Counted from the stretch's first letter, positions 22,410-33,465 are shown. The stretch is DNA of 64,000 bases from Trichobilharzia regenti (GCA_944472135.2 OX235265.1:41265459-41329458), one strand, 5' to 3'. Translations and numbers: made by a program. Notes: generated by a model from the letters alone, not told the origin.

Positions 22410-23111
22410 TGGCGTCGCTGCCTCCAAAAACTGAAGATCCCACGGCCAAGTGCGTTCAAACGCGGAGATATACGGAGCTTCTTACGTGACTTCGAGACCG
22501 TCACTGAGCTGGTGTGCGTCAAGGAGCAGGCGGCGAAGGAGGTTGTCCTGGGGACGCTGTTGAGAGGCCGAGCGAAGGCGGCATATGACAGCGTAGACAG
22601 GTCAAATGGCACAGCGTCTTGGAAGATATTGGTTGAACGATTGGTGTCGGAGTTTGACAGCGCAACAGACAGACAGCTAGCAATGCAGCAGTTCCGTTCA
22701 ACGAAGCTGGGACCTGATGGAGACCCGTTAGTGTTGGCGGTGAAATTGACGAATATACTTCGACGTGCACTTCCCACCTTGAATGAAGAATCAGAAGCGC
22801 AGTTACTGTCTTCCCAATTCATCGAGAGTGTCCCAGACCACATTTCTCAGCGATTACAACTGGTTAACGCAACGCAGCCGATGGATATTAGTGAGCTGGC
22901 GAAGGTGACCAGACAGCTGCTGAGCACAACGGTAGCCGCTAAAGACCAACCAAAACCAAACGAATATGAGCGGAAAATTGAAGCATTGCAGCGGGAAGTG
23001 GCGGCGTTAAAGTTGGCTGATAGAAAAGACCGGTGTTTTGAATGCGGTAAGCCGGGACACTGGAGAAGATACTGCCCAGAAAGGCGAAAAAGAAAAAGTT
23101 TCAGACGGTAA
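22410..23111 (+). CDS. Gypsy copy A gag
   Basis: The frame is open from the primer-binding site (and through the LTR end) to a TAA at 23109-23111. No AUG occurs at the expected start, so initiation is non-AUG or unresolved. The protein has a capsid-like region (AFKRGDIRSFLRDFETV, WKILVERLVSEFDSATDRQL) and a C-terminal CCHC zinc knuckle, CFECGKPGHWRRYC (about residues 209-222), then a basic tail RRKRKSFRR. It is the nucleocapsid-type structural protein of a Ty3/Gypsy LTR retrotransposon. This copy of gag is intact, whereas copies B and C share a nonsense codon. Pol follows in the same frame after the TAA. Confidence 0.85.
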   Translation, partial: WRRCLQKLKIPRPSAFKRGDIRSFLRDFETVTELVCVKEQAAKEVVLGTLLRGRAKAAYDSVDRSNGTASWKILVERLVSEFDSATDRQLAMQQFRSTKLGPDGDPLVLAVKLTNILRRALPTLNEESEAQLLSSQFIESVPDHISQRLQLVNATQPMDISELAKVTRQLLSTTVAAKDQPKPNEYERKIEALQREVAALKLADRKDRCFECGKPGHWRRYCPERRKRKSFRR

Positions 23112-23858
23112 AATGCTTGTTCTTTCTCTCGTATGAAACTGGATTTAGTGGGGGCTATTGAGAAAGGGGCTCTGTATTCGAAGTTGCGAGTGAATGATCG
23201 AGAAGTAGTATGTTTATTAGATACAGAGGCGGCCGTGTCGTTAATAGATAAGAATTTATGTAAGAGTGTTAGTCCGTGTTCATTGACAGTACAAACAGTA
23301 GGCGGGTATGTGTTGCGTATCACGGGTAGATCGAACTGTACGGTCGTTGTTGGCGGCTGCGAGGTGACGTTTCCTTTCATTGTTGTACCCGAACTACAGC
23401 GAACGATACTAGAGGCGGATTTTCTGCGTGAGATTGGTGCGATAATCGACACGCAAGCGAACGTGGTGATCACGAAATACGGGCATATCAACATGTATGA
23501 GACCAGCGAGATAGCAGCGATTAAGCTGTCGACGGTACACAATGTGACAGAGTTAATTAATAAATACGATCATCTGTTCACTGGAGATGGCGACCCATAT
23601 GGTTATTGCGATAAGGTGAATCATGAAATTCCGTTAAGTGATCCGAAAGTAAGGTCATTTACAACGCGAAGAGTTCCATGTCATCTGGAAGGCGAAGTGG
23701 AGCGACAAGTGCGAGAGATGTTAAAAGATGATATTATTGAGGAAGCTGATAGCCCGTACAACTCTCCAGTGCTGTTAGTAAAAAAAGCGAATGGGAAGTA
23801 TAGATTCTGTGTTGATTTTCGACAGTTAAACAGTATGACTGTGCCATGCCAACAGTAG
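23112..23858 (+). CDS. Gypsy copy A protease and start of reverse transcriptase
   Basis: In frame with gag after one UAA stop. The first AUG is at 23133. It encodes an aspartic protease with the active-site segment LLDTEAAVSLI (about residue 30 from the AUG), where the usual DTG/DSG triad is DTE, then a linker and the RT N-terminus (VREMLKDDIIEEADSPYNSPVLLVKKANGKYRF, given here only as landmarks ending CVDFRQLN). The frame stops at VPCQQ because bases are missing between MTVP and MPTVVKTL. The same deletion and the same DTE occur in copy B, so both derive from an already altered parent. Confidence 0.8.
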   Translation, partial: NACSFSRMKLDLVGAIEKGALYSKLRVNDREVVCLLDTEAAVSLIDKNLCKSVSPCSLTVQTVGGYVLRITGRSNCTVVVGGCEVTFPFIVVPELQRTILEADFLREIGAIIDTQANVVITKYGHINMYETSEIAAIKLSTVHNVTELINKYDHLFTGDGDPYGYCDKVNHEIPLSDPKVRSFTTRRVPCHLEGEVERQVREMLKDDIIEEADSPYNSPVLLVKKANGKYRFCVDFRQLNSMTVPCQQ

Positions 23859-25521
23859 TAAAAACTTTAGATCGCTTACAAGGCGCGAATGTGTTTTCGG
23901 TTCTCGATCTTCGCTCAGGATACTGGCAGATACCGATAAAACAAGGTGATAGAGATAAGACGGCATTCATCGTGGGTCAGACACAATATCGATTTAAACG
24001 CATGCCGTTTGGACTAGCAGGTGCACCGTTTACGTTCAGACGACTGATGAAGCTATTACTTAAGAACTTGAAAAACGTGGAGGTGTATGGTGATGATCTC
24101 GTCATATACAGTCAAGACGAAAACGATCACGTCAACCATGTAGAAGCCGTGCTGCGACGCATCGAAGAGTTTGGACTACGCGTCAACAAAACCAAGTCCC
24201 AGATAGCCAAAAAGAATGTTACTCTGTTGGGACATAAAGTGGGAAATGGTGAGATTAAACCACTGCCGGAGAAAATTTTGACGATTAAAACGATCCCAGC
24301 CCCGAATTCAAAGAGAAAATTGAGACAATTCTTGGGTAGAGCAGCGTTTTATAGTGGCTTCGTGAAGAACTTCAATGAGATAGCAGCCCCTCTATACAGG
24401 CTACTAGGTGAGCCAAAGTTTGTTTGGTCGGAGGAATCGCAGAGGACATTCGACAGAATTAAACAGCTGCTCGACCACCAACAAATGACGCTAAAACTAC
24501 CTGTGCCTGGAAGACAGTTCACAGTGTGCACAGATGCCAGTGACTACGCCATAGGTGCGGTCCTAAGACAGGGTGAAGGAATCGTTGAGTATGCCAGTCA
24601 GGTTTTTACACACACACACACAGAGCGAAAGTATTCAACGATAGAGAAAGAATGTTTAGCAATGGTATGGGCAGTCGACAAATGGAGACCTTATTTACTC
24701 GGCCGGCGGTTCCACATCGAAACTGATCATAAGCCGCTACAGTTTTTGAAGACAGCGAGAGACTCACGGGGGAAGTTGTCACGGTGGATGTTGCGTCTTC
24801 AGGAGTACGATTTTACGATCTCACACGTTCCTGGAAGTGAAAATGTCTTGGCAGATTTGTTATCGAGACCAGAAGATGAGTCTGAGTTGCCCGAGGTCGC
24901 TTACGAAGTGCATGCAGTAGAACAAGACCCACTAAGACTTGCACGCAGGGAAAGTTCGGACGCTACGTTGATTACAGCAATACAAGTGATCACTAACGGA
25001 ATAGAAGTGGATCAAGCTACAGCGAGTAAGGAGCTAACTACACTACTCAGGCAGAGTGATCGACTTAGAGTGAATGCCTACGGGACTCCAACCTGGCGAG
25101 AGAACGACGGAAGCTGGCTGGCTGTCATACCTCAATCGTCGCGCCACGACATGATGGAAGAATGTCACCAGCTAGCACATACAGGTGTGGCCAGAACAAC
25201 CGACCTCCTAAGACAAAGCATATACTGGCCAGGTATGAGAGAAGAGTTAGCAAGATACGTACTTGGATGTCCACAGTGCCAGCTAATGAAAGGCGACCGG
25301 TGCATACGACCACCGCTTCAGTCGACTCCAGTTACTGCGATAGGTGACTTGTGGTCCGTAGATGTCGTGGGTCCATTTCCTCAGATATCCAATGGTAATC
25401 AGTACTTTTTGGGGATGACGGAACACGCGACACGATGGGTAGACGCCGTAGCAATCCCAGACCAGCGTCCAAGGACCGTGACAGACGCAGTAGTTAGACA
25501 CATCGTGGCAGACCACGGCGT
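23846..25521 (+). CDS. Gypsy copy A reverse transcriptase, RNase H, integrase N-part
   Basis: After the frame change the pol polyprotein continues: RT fingers and palm with VFSVLDLRSGYWQIP, RMPFGLAGAPFTF and the catalytic YGDDLVIYS (about residues 80-88), then RNase H (FTVCTDASDYAIGAVLRQ, YSTIEKECLAMVWAV, ETDHKPLQFL), then the integrase HHCC zinc domain (CHQLAHTG ... CPQCQ) and the first catalytic Asp in VDVVGPFP. The RT active-site aspartates are present. A CR1-like LINE interrupts the integrase just after VADHGV; the remainder is at 28272-28893. Confidence 0.9.
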
Positions 25522-25546
25522 AATAATAATAATAATAATATATATT

Positions 25547-25743
25547 CTCATTTTTTACATGAGGGACGCCAGTTTACAGGCATCATCAATTCGATAATTT
25601 ACACATAATATTAATAAGCATATTTAGTAAAGATAATATAATAAAGTACATTTTTTCCCTAGCTATGTAGGGTACACCAATTGTATAGGCATGCATAAAT
25701 ATTGTTTTAATAATAATAATATATTCCTTCCTGTTTATGCAGG
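25547..25743 (-). repeat. Tandem stem-loop units at the CR1-like 3' end
   Basis: Three perfect short inverted repeats: CTCAT-7 nt-ATGAG (25547-25563), CCCTA-6 nt-TAGGG (25657-25672) and CCTG-6 nt-CAGG (25730-25743). On the element's strand each is followed by an A- and TTA-rich run, and each is accompanied by a variant of TACAGGCATG. This looks like an imperfect tandem duplication of a stem-loop plus tail module. Confidence 0.6.
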
Positions 25744-27040
25744 AACATACCTATTGTACAGGCATGGATAAGTTATTATATAAATTACACATAATTTGAT
25801 GTATAATGGACTTACAGTTTGGTTGTTCTTTCTGACATTAGAGTCAGTCGGAACAGTCTGCTATAAAGTCTGTTTGTGTAGCACATAAAGAGATATAGAA
25901 ATATTGTCTTCGCATTAACAAAAAACCCAGACATCACATGAATGTAATACAGATATATGGGAAAAATAAAGCTTGAAGTCAATTCTCTTATATAACTTTG
26001 TTGTGAACAGCACCCTTGGCTTAAAGATTATTGATGTATTATGTTGAGATCAGTGATATATTTATTCCATTTTTCAGCAGTCTTATCGTAGTTTCATAAC
26101 AGGAAAGAAATTTGATCGTGGAGGCGAAAATTAGATAAGGTCATGTTAAGTTGTTTTACTGCATCAAATGGTGCCGAGGTCGATTCCAGAATTCCCCATT
26201 TGCGCCATTTGTGTCTGCATGGCGGACTGTACTCGTAAGTTGAGTAAAATGTTGAAAACCAGTTGCTTCTTTATTTCAGATCATGAATACTCATTTACAT
26301 CGTGTCCGCCAGCTTCTTTAAATGGTAGAATTGGATCGTTCCTGGAATTTGAGTGATTATGGGATAAATGGTTTGGAATTAATCATAGCAGTTAGAATAC
26401 AGTTAAACATGCAGAGAAGTACTTTTGATTCAGCAACCGGTGAATTTTTTATTCTTTTCGATCTAGTACCAGAATAACTGCGAACCATTCCATTCAATAT
26501 GTCGAATAAGGCACGCAGGAGGAGATCATTACCATGGAATGAGTCAACTTGATCTGAGATGCAGCTTTCAGCATGTTTTCGTTATATCATAGATATCCAG
26601 GTTTATTGGCGCTGTAGAGGCAGTGATTTGGATTATGACGTATTCTACAAAGTCTCCGTGCCCATTTGAAGTATACATGTGCTTTGAAAGGATTACTTTG
26701 TTGGCTCCTACCCCCACTGAGTGTTAACAACAGCTGCTGTGGGTTTATGTATTTCCTCGCCTTTTTGGATAAAACATCGCCGCATTCTTTTTGGGTAGGA
26801 GACCAGTTGGTGGATTATAAATGATATCCAAGTAACTTTTATCTTTTCATGTGGTGTTGCGGTAAGTTTCTACCTTGTTTTCTCATATTTCATTCGTATG
26901 TTGATTATGGTTCGCCCTTTGTATCAGGTAGACATAGTTTGATCGACTCTTGGTTGAATGGGTGTTATTGTCATGACTGCTGCTTTTTTGTCTGGAATTA
27001 TAAATAGAGACAAAACAAACAACAGGTGTAGTCTCTGAGT

Positions 27041-28271
27041 TCATACATTAAATGGGCCTATGATTTCTGAAACTCTTACATGGGAATTACCATTGGTATC
27101 AATTACAAACTCACTTAGTGTGTCATTAAGTGCCTTTTCAAAGGAGGCCAATGTGCTTGCTAGTCGTATTTTCTCAGGTAGTTTGTTCCATATTTGGGCA
27201 TACCTAATCAAGAAAAACTTTTGCCTGGTGGCTGTTTTACATGGTTCTATAGCCACTGTACCTTTAGTGTGCCTAAGGTTGTATCCTGTGTTACCTGAGG
27301 ACCGAGTATAGTTAGCAGGGGTATACACTATTTGGTTAAGAAGCTTATAGAAGAGTAACAGATTTAGTCGCAGTCGCCTTAACCATAATGTTTCTAGTCC
27401 CAGGATTTCACATCTGGTAGAGTAGTTTGTGCCGTTATCGGTTCCGAGTACTTTTCGCGTGAAGTACCTCTGTACTCCTTCTACTTTCAGTTTGTCTTCT
27501 ATGCGTGTACTGCTGAATATGAATGAGCAGTAATCTAGGAGTGGGCGCACACATACCTTGTACAGTAGTATTCTGGACTCGTTTCTGTAGAAGTTCCTGA
27601 GTAGGAAACCAATAAGCCTTCGTGATTTCGACACTTGATTCGAGATATGCTCTGAAAATGATAGATTGTGTGAATATTTCAGTCCTAGGTCTAGTACAGA
27701 TTTGAGTCTGGGGATTTTGTGGCCCTGAATTGCTAGGTTGAGGTCAAGGTTGGAACAGCCTATGCAGAGCCATCCACACTTTTCAACATTAAACTCAAGT
27801 CTCCACGTGTCACACCATCTATCCATTTTTGCTAATTCTTCATGTATGGAGTTCATAGTTGGGCCGATATCTGTATTTGTGCAGGTATATGTCACCTTCA
27901 AGTCATCTGCATACAGTATTGGCTTGCCTATACTAAAACATTCACATATACTGTTTATGTATATAATGAAAAGAAGGGGTCCCAATACACTCCCCTGGAT
28001 GACACCACTGCTGATTGGTCTAGGTCTGGAGGTCATTGAGCCAACTTTAGTTGTCTGATTCCTGTCATAGAGAAATGATTTTATCCAATTGTAGAGGGGG
28101 TTGCGTATCCCTAGTGAGCATAGCCTACCGACTAACAGACTATGTGGGACTCTGTCGAAGGCTTTCCTTATATCGAAATAGAGGATAATCACTAGCTCTC
28201 TCCTATCTCTTCTATAGGTGACTTCGTTGAAAAAGTCTATATGGCAAGTGACGCAAGATCTTTTCTTGAGG
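27041..28271 (-). CDS. CR1-like reverse transcriptase, 5'-truncated but open
   Basis: About 410 codons open to a natural stop. It holds RT motifs in order: YFDIRKAFDRVPHSLL, SGVIQGSVLGPLLFIIYIN, the catalytic YADDLKV box, LEFNVEKCGWL, LDLGLKYSHNLSFSEHI, then the CR1/Jockey-type C-terminal half ending WNKLPEKIRLASTLASFEKAL. The start is lost with the 5' truncation (RSCVTCHIDFF is the first family text). No internal stop codon suggests a recent insertion. Related schistosome families include SR1 and SjPido; I cannot assign this one. Confidence 0.85.
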
Positions 28272-28893
28272 AAAGACAATACTGACAGACCAAGGTCCCT
28301 GTTTCGAGAGTGAAGAATTTACTTCCCGTTTGCAACAGCTGGGCATCAAGAGGATCAGAACGACCCCATATCATCCACAAACGAATGGCCTAACGGAGAG
28401 AAACAGCCGTACACTGAAGGAGTGGCTGGCCCAGAAGGGCGGTAACTGGGAAACGGAGCTTCCACTGGTTCTACTAACACATCGTGCTACCACTCTGGAA
28501 ACAACGAAGAAGTCACCCTTTCAACTGATGTATGGCAGAAAACCACGATTACCGATACACAGCGAGACCTGGCCCCTTCACCAAAAGTGGAGTACGAAGA
28601 AATTAAGAGCAGAGCGGAAAGAGGCAGTCAAGAATGTAATGCGGAAGCAGCAAAATGATGTCGCGAGGCCTCAGCTGAAAGGAAAGACTCAGTGCATTAT
28701 CTTTGCAGTCGGGGACCAAGTGAAGTGTAGAGACAGAAGATATACAGTTGGATGCAGGCCAGATCCACGGAAACTCCTTCCAAAGTGGGAAGGACCATAC
28801 ACAATCACAAAAAGATGGGATCAAGTATATATCATCCCGAGAGGTGACAAGCAGAAACGAGTTAACGCCAGTCAGCTCCAACGATGGGTATAG
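28272..28893 (+). CDS. Gypsy copy A integrase C-part
   Basis: Resumes the integrase at LTDQGPCFES (second catalytic Asp), then YHPQTNGLTERNSRTLKEW (catalytic Glu), and a chromatin- or DNA-binding C-terminal domain ending in LPKWEGPYTITKRWD and a TAG at 28891-28893. It reads as one frame with the block ending at 25521 if the LINE is removed. At protein level it matches the equivalent region of copy B (32461-33081). Confidence 0.85.
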
Positions 28894-28968
28894 TGGGACA
28901 AGCCGGTCAGTAATAATCCCCAACTAGAGGATGTAGCACCCAGAAGGTCGGAACGTCGGTGGGATGAG

Positions 28969-29275
28969 TGTGGTGAGAGCAGACTGCTAGCCAATTGGTA
29001 GACATTAATCAACGTCAACGTCTAGGTCACTAATACTGGCCGTGAGAAAATATGAACAAGGCTGATGAAACAACCAATCACAGCAGACTTGACGTGGGCA
29101 AATATGACTCGCAGATGGATGGCTCTAATTTCCGAGGAAACCCGAAACAACCAGTCAGAAGACTGTGTTTGTCTACTTGAATAAGCTATAATAATGTACA
29201 TGAAATATATATAAATACGTGTTGATTTCCGTAATAAAACGATCTGTTGCCTGGCCCTTATCTTCTGTTATTACA
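28969..29275 (+). repeat. Gypsy LTR 2 (shared by copies A and B)
   Basis: 307 bp, TGTGGTGAGAG to TGTTATTACA. It serves as the 3' LTR of copy A (purine-rich GGTGGGATGAG just upstream) and the 5' LTR of copy B (primer-binding site just downstream). I see no difference from LTR 3. Confidence 0.9.
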
Positions 29276-29277
29276 AT

Positions 29278-29979
29278 TGGCGTCGCTGCCTCCAAAAACT
29301 GAAGATCCCACGGCCAAGTGCGTTCAAACGCGGAGATATACGGAGCTTCTTACGTGACTTCGAGACCGTCACTGAGCTGGTGTGCGTCAAGGAGCAGGCG
29401 GCGAAGGAGGTTGTCCTGGGGACGCTGTTGAGAGGCCGAGCGAAGGCGGCATACGACAGCGTAGACAGGTCAGATGGCACAGCGTCTTGGAAGATATTGG
29501 TTGAACGATTGGTGTCGGAGTTTGACAGCGCAACAGACAGACAGCTAGCAATGCAGCAGTTCCGTTCAACGAATCTGGGACCTGATGGAGACCCGTTAGT
29601 GTTGGTGGTGAAATTGACGAATATACTTCGACGTGCACTTCCCACCTTGAATGAAGAATGAGAAGCGCAGTTACTGTCTTCCCAATTCATCGAGAGCGTC
29701 CCAGACCATATTTCTCAGCGATTACAACTGGTTAACGCAACGCAGCTGATGGATGTTAGTGAGCTGGCGAAGGTGACCAGACAGCTGCTGAGCACAATTG
29801 TAGCCGCTAAAGAGCAACCAAAATCAAACGAATATGAGCGGAAAATTGAAGCGTTGCAGCGGGAAGTGGCGGCGTTAAAGTTAGGTGATAGAAAAGAGCG
29901 ATGTTTTGAATGCGGTAAGCCGGGACACTGGAGGAGATACTGCCCAGAAAGGCGAAAAAGAAAGAGTTTCAGACGGTAA
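29278..29979 (+). pseudogene. Gypsy copy B gag, nonsense codon
   Basis: Same layout as copy A gag, with the zinc knuckle CFECGKPGHWRRYC near the end. It has a TGA at 29659-29661 (NEE-stop), where copy A has TCA. The same stop is in copy C. The terminal TAA at 29977-29979 is again followed in frame by pol. Confidence 0.85.
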
Positions 29980-31782
29980 AATGCTTGTCCTTTCTCTCGT
30001 ATGAAACTGGATTTAGTGGGGGCTATTGAGAAAGGGGCTGTGTATTCGAAGTTGCAAGTGAATGATCAAAAAGCAGTATGTTTATTAGATACAGAGGCGG
30101 CCGTGTCGTTAATAGATAAGAACTTATGTAAGAGTGTTAGTCCGTTTCATTGACAGTACAAACAGTAGGCGGGCATGTGTTACGTATCACGGGTAGATCG
30201 AACTGTACGGTCGTTGTTGGCGGCTGCGAGGTGACGTTTCCTTTCATTGTTGTACCCGAACTACAACAAACGATGCTAGAGGCGGATTTTCTGCGGGAGA
30301 TTGGTGCGATAATCGACACACAAGCGAACGCTGTAATCACGAAATACGTGCACATCAACATGTATGAGACCAGCGAGATGGCAGCGGTTAAGCTGTCGAC
30401 GGTACAAAATTTGACAGAGTTAATTAATAAATACGATCATCTGTTCACTGGAGATGGCGACCCATATGGTTACTGAGATAAGGTGAATCATGAAATCCCG
30501 TTAGGTGATCCGAAAGTAAGGTCATTTACAACGCGAATAGTTATAATAATAATAATATATTCTCATTTTTTACATTAGGGACGCCAGTTTACAGGCATCA
30601 TCAATTCGATAAGTCATACAATTTGGAAGGCGAAGTTCAGCGACAAGTGCGAGAGATGTTAAAAGATGATATTATTGAGGAAGCTGATAGCCCGTACAAC
30701 TCTCCAGTGCTGTTAGTAAAAAAAGAGAATGGGAAGTATAGATTCTGTGTTGATTTTCGACAGTTAAACAGTATGACTGTGCCATGCCAACAGTAGTAAA
30801 AACTTTAGATCGCTTACAAGGCGCGAATGCTTTTCGGTTCTCGGTCTTCGTTCAGGATACTGGCAGATACCGATAAAACCAGGTGGTAGAGGTAAGACGG
30901 CATTCATCGTGGGTCAGACACAATATCGATTTAAACGCATGCCGTTTGGACTAGCAGGTGCACCGTTTACCTTCAGACGACTGATGACGCTATTATTTAA
31001 GAACTTGAAAAACGTGGAGATGTATGGCGATGATCACGTCATATGCAGCCAAGACGAAAACGATCACGTGAACCATGTAGAAGCCGTGCTGCGACGCATC
31101 AAAGAGTTTGGACTGCGCGTCAACAAAAGCAAGTCCCAGATAGCCAAAAAGAATGTAACTCTGTTGGAACATAAAGTGGGAAATGGTGAGATTAAACCAC
31201 TACCGGAGAAAATTTTGACGATTAAAACGATCCCATCCCCGAATTCAAAGAGAAAATTGAGACAGTTCTTGGGTAGAGCAGCGTTTTATAGTGGCTTCGT
31301 GATGAACTTCAATGAGATAGCAGCCCCTCTGTACAGGCTACTAGGTGAGCCGAAGTTTGTTCGGTCGGAGGAATCGCAGAGGACATTCGACAGAATTAAA
31401 CAGCTGCTCGACCACCAACAAATGACGCTAAAACTACTTGTGCCTGGAAGACAGTTCACAGTGTGCACATATGCCAGTGACTACGCCATAGGTGCGGTCC
31501 TAAGATAGGGTGAAGGAATCGTAGAGTATGCCAGTCAGGTTTTTACACACACACACAGAGCGAAAGTATTCAACGGTAGAGAACGAATGCTTAGCGATGG
31601 TTTGGGTCGTCGACAAATAGAGACCTTATTTACCCGGCCGGTGGTTCCACATCGAAACTGATCAAAAGCCGCTACAGTTTCTGAAGACAGCGAGAGACTC
31701 ACGGGGTAAATTGTCACGGTGGATGTTGCGTCTTCAGGAGTACGATTTTACGATCTGACACGTTCCTGGAAGTGAAAATGTC
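29980..31782 (+). pseudogene. Gypsy copy B protease, RT, RNase H (broken)
   Basis: Homologous to copy A pol but disabled several times: one-base losses near 30147 and 30829, stops at 30474-30476, 31506-31508 and about 31618, the shared deletion after MTVP, and a roughly 70-bp CR1-like tail at 30541-30612. The protease segment is again LLDTEAAVSLI. The RT catalytic box reads YGDDHVI. Divergence from copy A is clearly higher here than in the following integrase region. Confidence 0.85.
30541..30612 (-). mobile_element. Roughly 70-bp CR1-like 3' end insertion
   Basis: Absent from the same place in copy A. The sequence is (TAA)n, then ATATTCTCATTTTTTACAT, GGGACGCCAGTTTACAGG and CATCATCAATTCGATAA. 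It matches the outermost 3' end of the CR1-like LINE at 25522, so it is an extreme 5' truncation of the same family. It splits the RT N-terminus. Confidence 0.8.
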
Positions 31783-33081
31783 TTGGCAGATTTGTTATCG
31801 AGACCAGAAGACGAGTCTGTGTTGCCCGAGGTCGCTTACGAAGTGCATGCAGTAGAACAAGACCCACTAAGACTTGCACGCAGGGAAAGTTCGGACGCTA
31901 CGTTGATTACAGCAATACAAGTGATCACTAACGGAATAGAAGTGGATCAAGCTACAGCGAGTAAGGAGCTAACCACACTACTCAGACAGAGTGATCGACT
32001 TAGAGTGAATGCCTACGGGACTCCAACCTGGCGAGAGAACGACGGAAGCTGGCTGGCTGTCATAACTCAGTCGTCGCGCCACGACATGATGGAAGAATGT
32101 CACCAGCTAGCACATACAGGTGTGGCCAGAACAACCGACCTCCTAAGACAAAGCATATACTGGCCAGGTATGAGAGAAGAGTTAGCAAGATACGTACTTG
32201 GATGTCCACAGTGCCAGCTAATGAAAGGCGACCGGTGCATACGACCACCGCTTCAGTCGATTCCAGTTACTGCGATAGGTGACTTGTGGTCCGTAGATGT
32301 CGTGGGTCCATTTCCTCAGATATCCAATGGTAATCAGTACTTTTTGGGGATGACGGAACACGCGACACGATGGGTAGACGCCGTAGCAATCCCAGACCAG
32401 CGTCCAAGGACCGTGACAGACGCAGTAGTTAGACACATCGTGGCAGACCACGGCGTACCAAAGACAACACTGACAGACCAAGGTCCCTGTTTCGAGAGTG
32501 AAGAATTTACTTCCCGTTTGCAACAGCTGGGCATCAAGAGGATCAGAACGACCCCATATCATCCACAAACGAATGGCCTAACGGAGAGAAACAGCCGTAC
32601 ACTGAAGGAGTGGCTGGCCCAGAAGGGCGGTAACTGGGAAACGGAGCTTCCACTGGTTCTACTAACACATCGTGCTACCACTCTGGAAACAACGAAGAAG
32701 TCACCCTTTCAACTGATGTATGGCAGAAAACCACGATTACCGATACACAGCGAGACCTGGCCCCTTCACCAAAAGTGGAGTACGAAGAAATTAAGAGCAG
32801 AGCGGAAAGAGGCAGTCAAGAATGTAATGCGGAAGCAGCAAAATGATGTCGCGAGGCCTCAGCTGAAAGGAAAGACTCAGTGCATTATCTTTGCAGTCGG
32901 GGACCAAGTGAAGTGTAGAGACAGAAGATATACAGTTGGATGCAGGCCAGATCCACGGAAACTCCTTCCAAAGTGGGAAGGACCATACACAATCACAAAA
33001 AGATGGGATCAAGTATATATCATCCCGAGAGGTGACAAGCAGAAACGAGTTAACGCCAGTCAGCTCCAACGATGGGTATAG
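31783..33081 (+). CDS. Gypsy copy B integrase, intact
   Basis: 432 codons open from ADLLSRPEDES. The HHCC zinc domain (CHQLAHTG ... CPQCQ), the D,D-35-E-type core (VDVVGPFP, LTDQGPCFES, NGLTERNSRTLKEW) and the C-terminal domain are all present without a stop. It is the only uninterrupted integrase in the array. Only a few base differences from copy A are seen here. Confidence 0.9.
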   Translation: MADLLSRPEDESVLPEVAYEVHAVEQDPLRLARRESSDATLITAIQVITNGIEVDQATASKELTTLLRQSDRLRVNAYGTPTWRENDGSWLAVITQSSRHDMMEECHQLAHTGVARTTDLLRQSIYWPGMREELARYVLGCPQCQLMKGDRCIRPPLQSIPVTAIGDLWSVDVVGPFPQISNGNQYFLGMTEHATRWVDAVAIPDQRPRTVTDAVVRHIVADHGVPKTTLTDQGPCFESEEFTSRLQQLGIKRIRTTPYHPQTNGLTERNSRTLKEWLAQKGGNWETELPLVLLTHRATTLETTKKSPFQLMYGRKPRLPIHSETWPLHQKWSTKKLRAERKEAVKNVMRKQQNDVARPQLKGKTQCIIFAVGDQVKCRDRRYTVGCRPDPRKLLPKWEGPYTITKRWDQVYIIPRGDKQKRVNASQLQRWV

Positions 33082-33156
33082 TGGGACAAGCCGGTCAGTA
33101 ATAATCCCCAACTAGAGGATGTAGCACCCAGAAGGTCGGAACGTCGGTGGGATGAG

Positions 33157-33463
33157 TGTGGTGAGAGCAGACTGCTAGCCAATTGGTAGACATTAATCAA
33201 CGTCAACGTCTAGGTCACTAATACTGGCCGTGAGAAAATATGAACAAGGCTGATGAAACAACCAATCACAGCAGACTTGACGTGGGCAAATATGACTCGC
33301 AGATGGATGGCTCTAATTTCCGAGGAAACCCGAAACAACCAGTCAGAAGACTGTGTTTGTCTACTTGAATAAGCTATAATAATGTACATGAAATATATAT
33401 AAATACGTGTTGATTTCCGTAATAAAACGATCTGTTGCCTGGCCCTTATCTTCTGTTATTACA
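33157..33463 (+). repeat. Gypsy LTR 3 (3' LTR of copy B)
   Basis: 307 bp, and I see no difference from LTR 2, 4188 bp upstream. It is followed by a further primer-binding site and the partial copy C. Confidence 0.9.
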
Positions 33464-33465
33464 AT

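Larger units (their letters stand above)
25522..28271 (-). mobile_element. CR1-like LINE inserted in the Gypsy A integrase
   Basis: A 2.75-kb minus-strand non-LTR element. Its limits come from comparison with intact copy B, where GGCGTACCAAAGAC is continuous. The 3' end at 25522 is a (TAA)n run, read as (TTA)n on its own strand. The 5' end is truncated inside the RT. Three stem-loops occur in the last 210 bp. No clear target duplication is seen, and CC of the target appears to be lost. Confidence 0.85.

Noticed and set aside
22403..22843. Minus-strand open frame of 146 codons, and its copies at 29271 and 33459
   Set aside because: Antisense shadow of gag, repeated only because gag is repeated.
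32218..32568. Minus-strand open frames inside the integrase
   Set aside because: Antisense shadows of a well-supported integrase.
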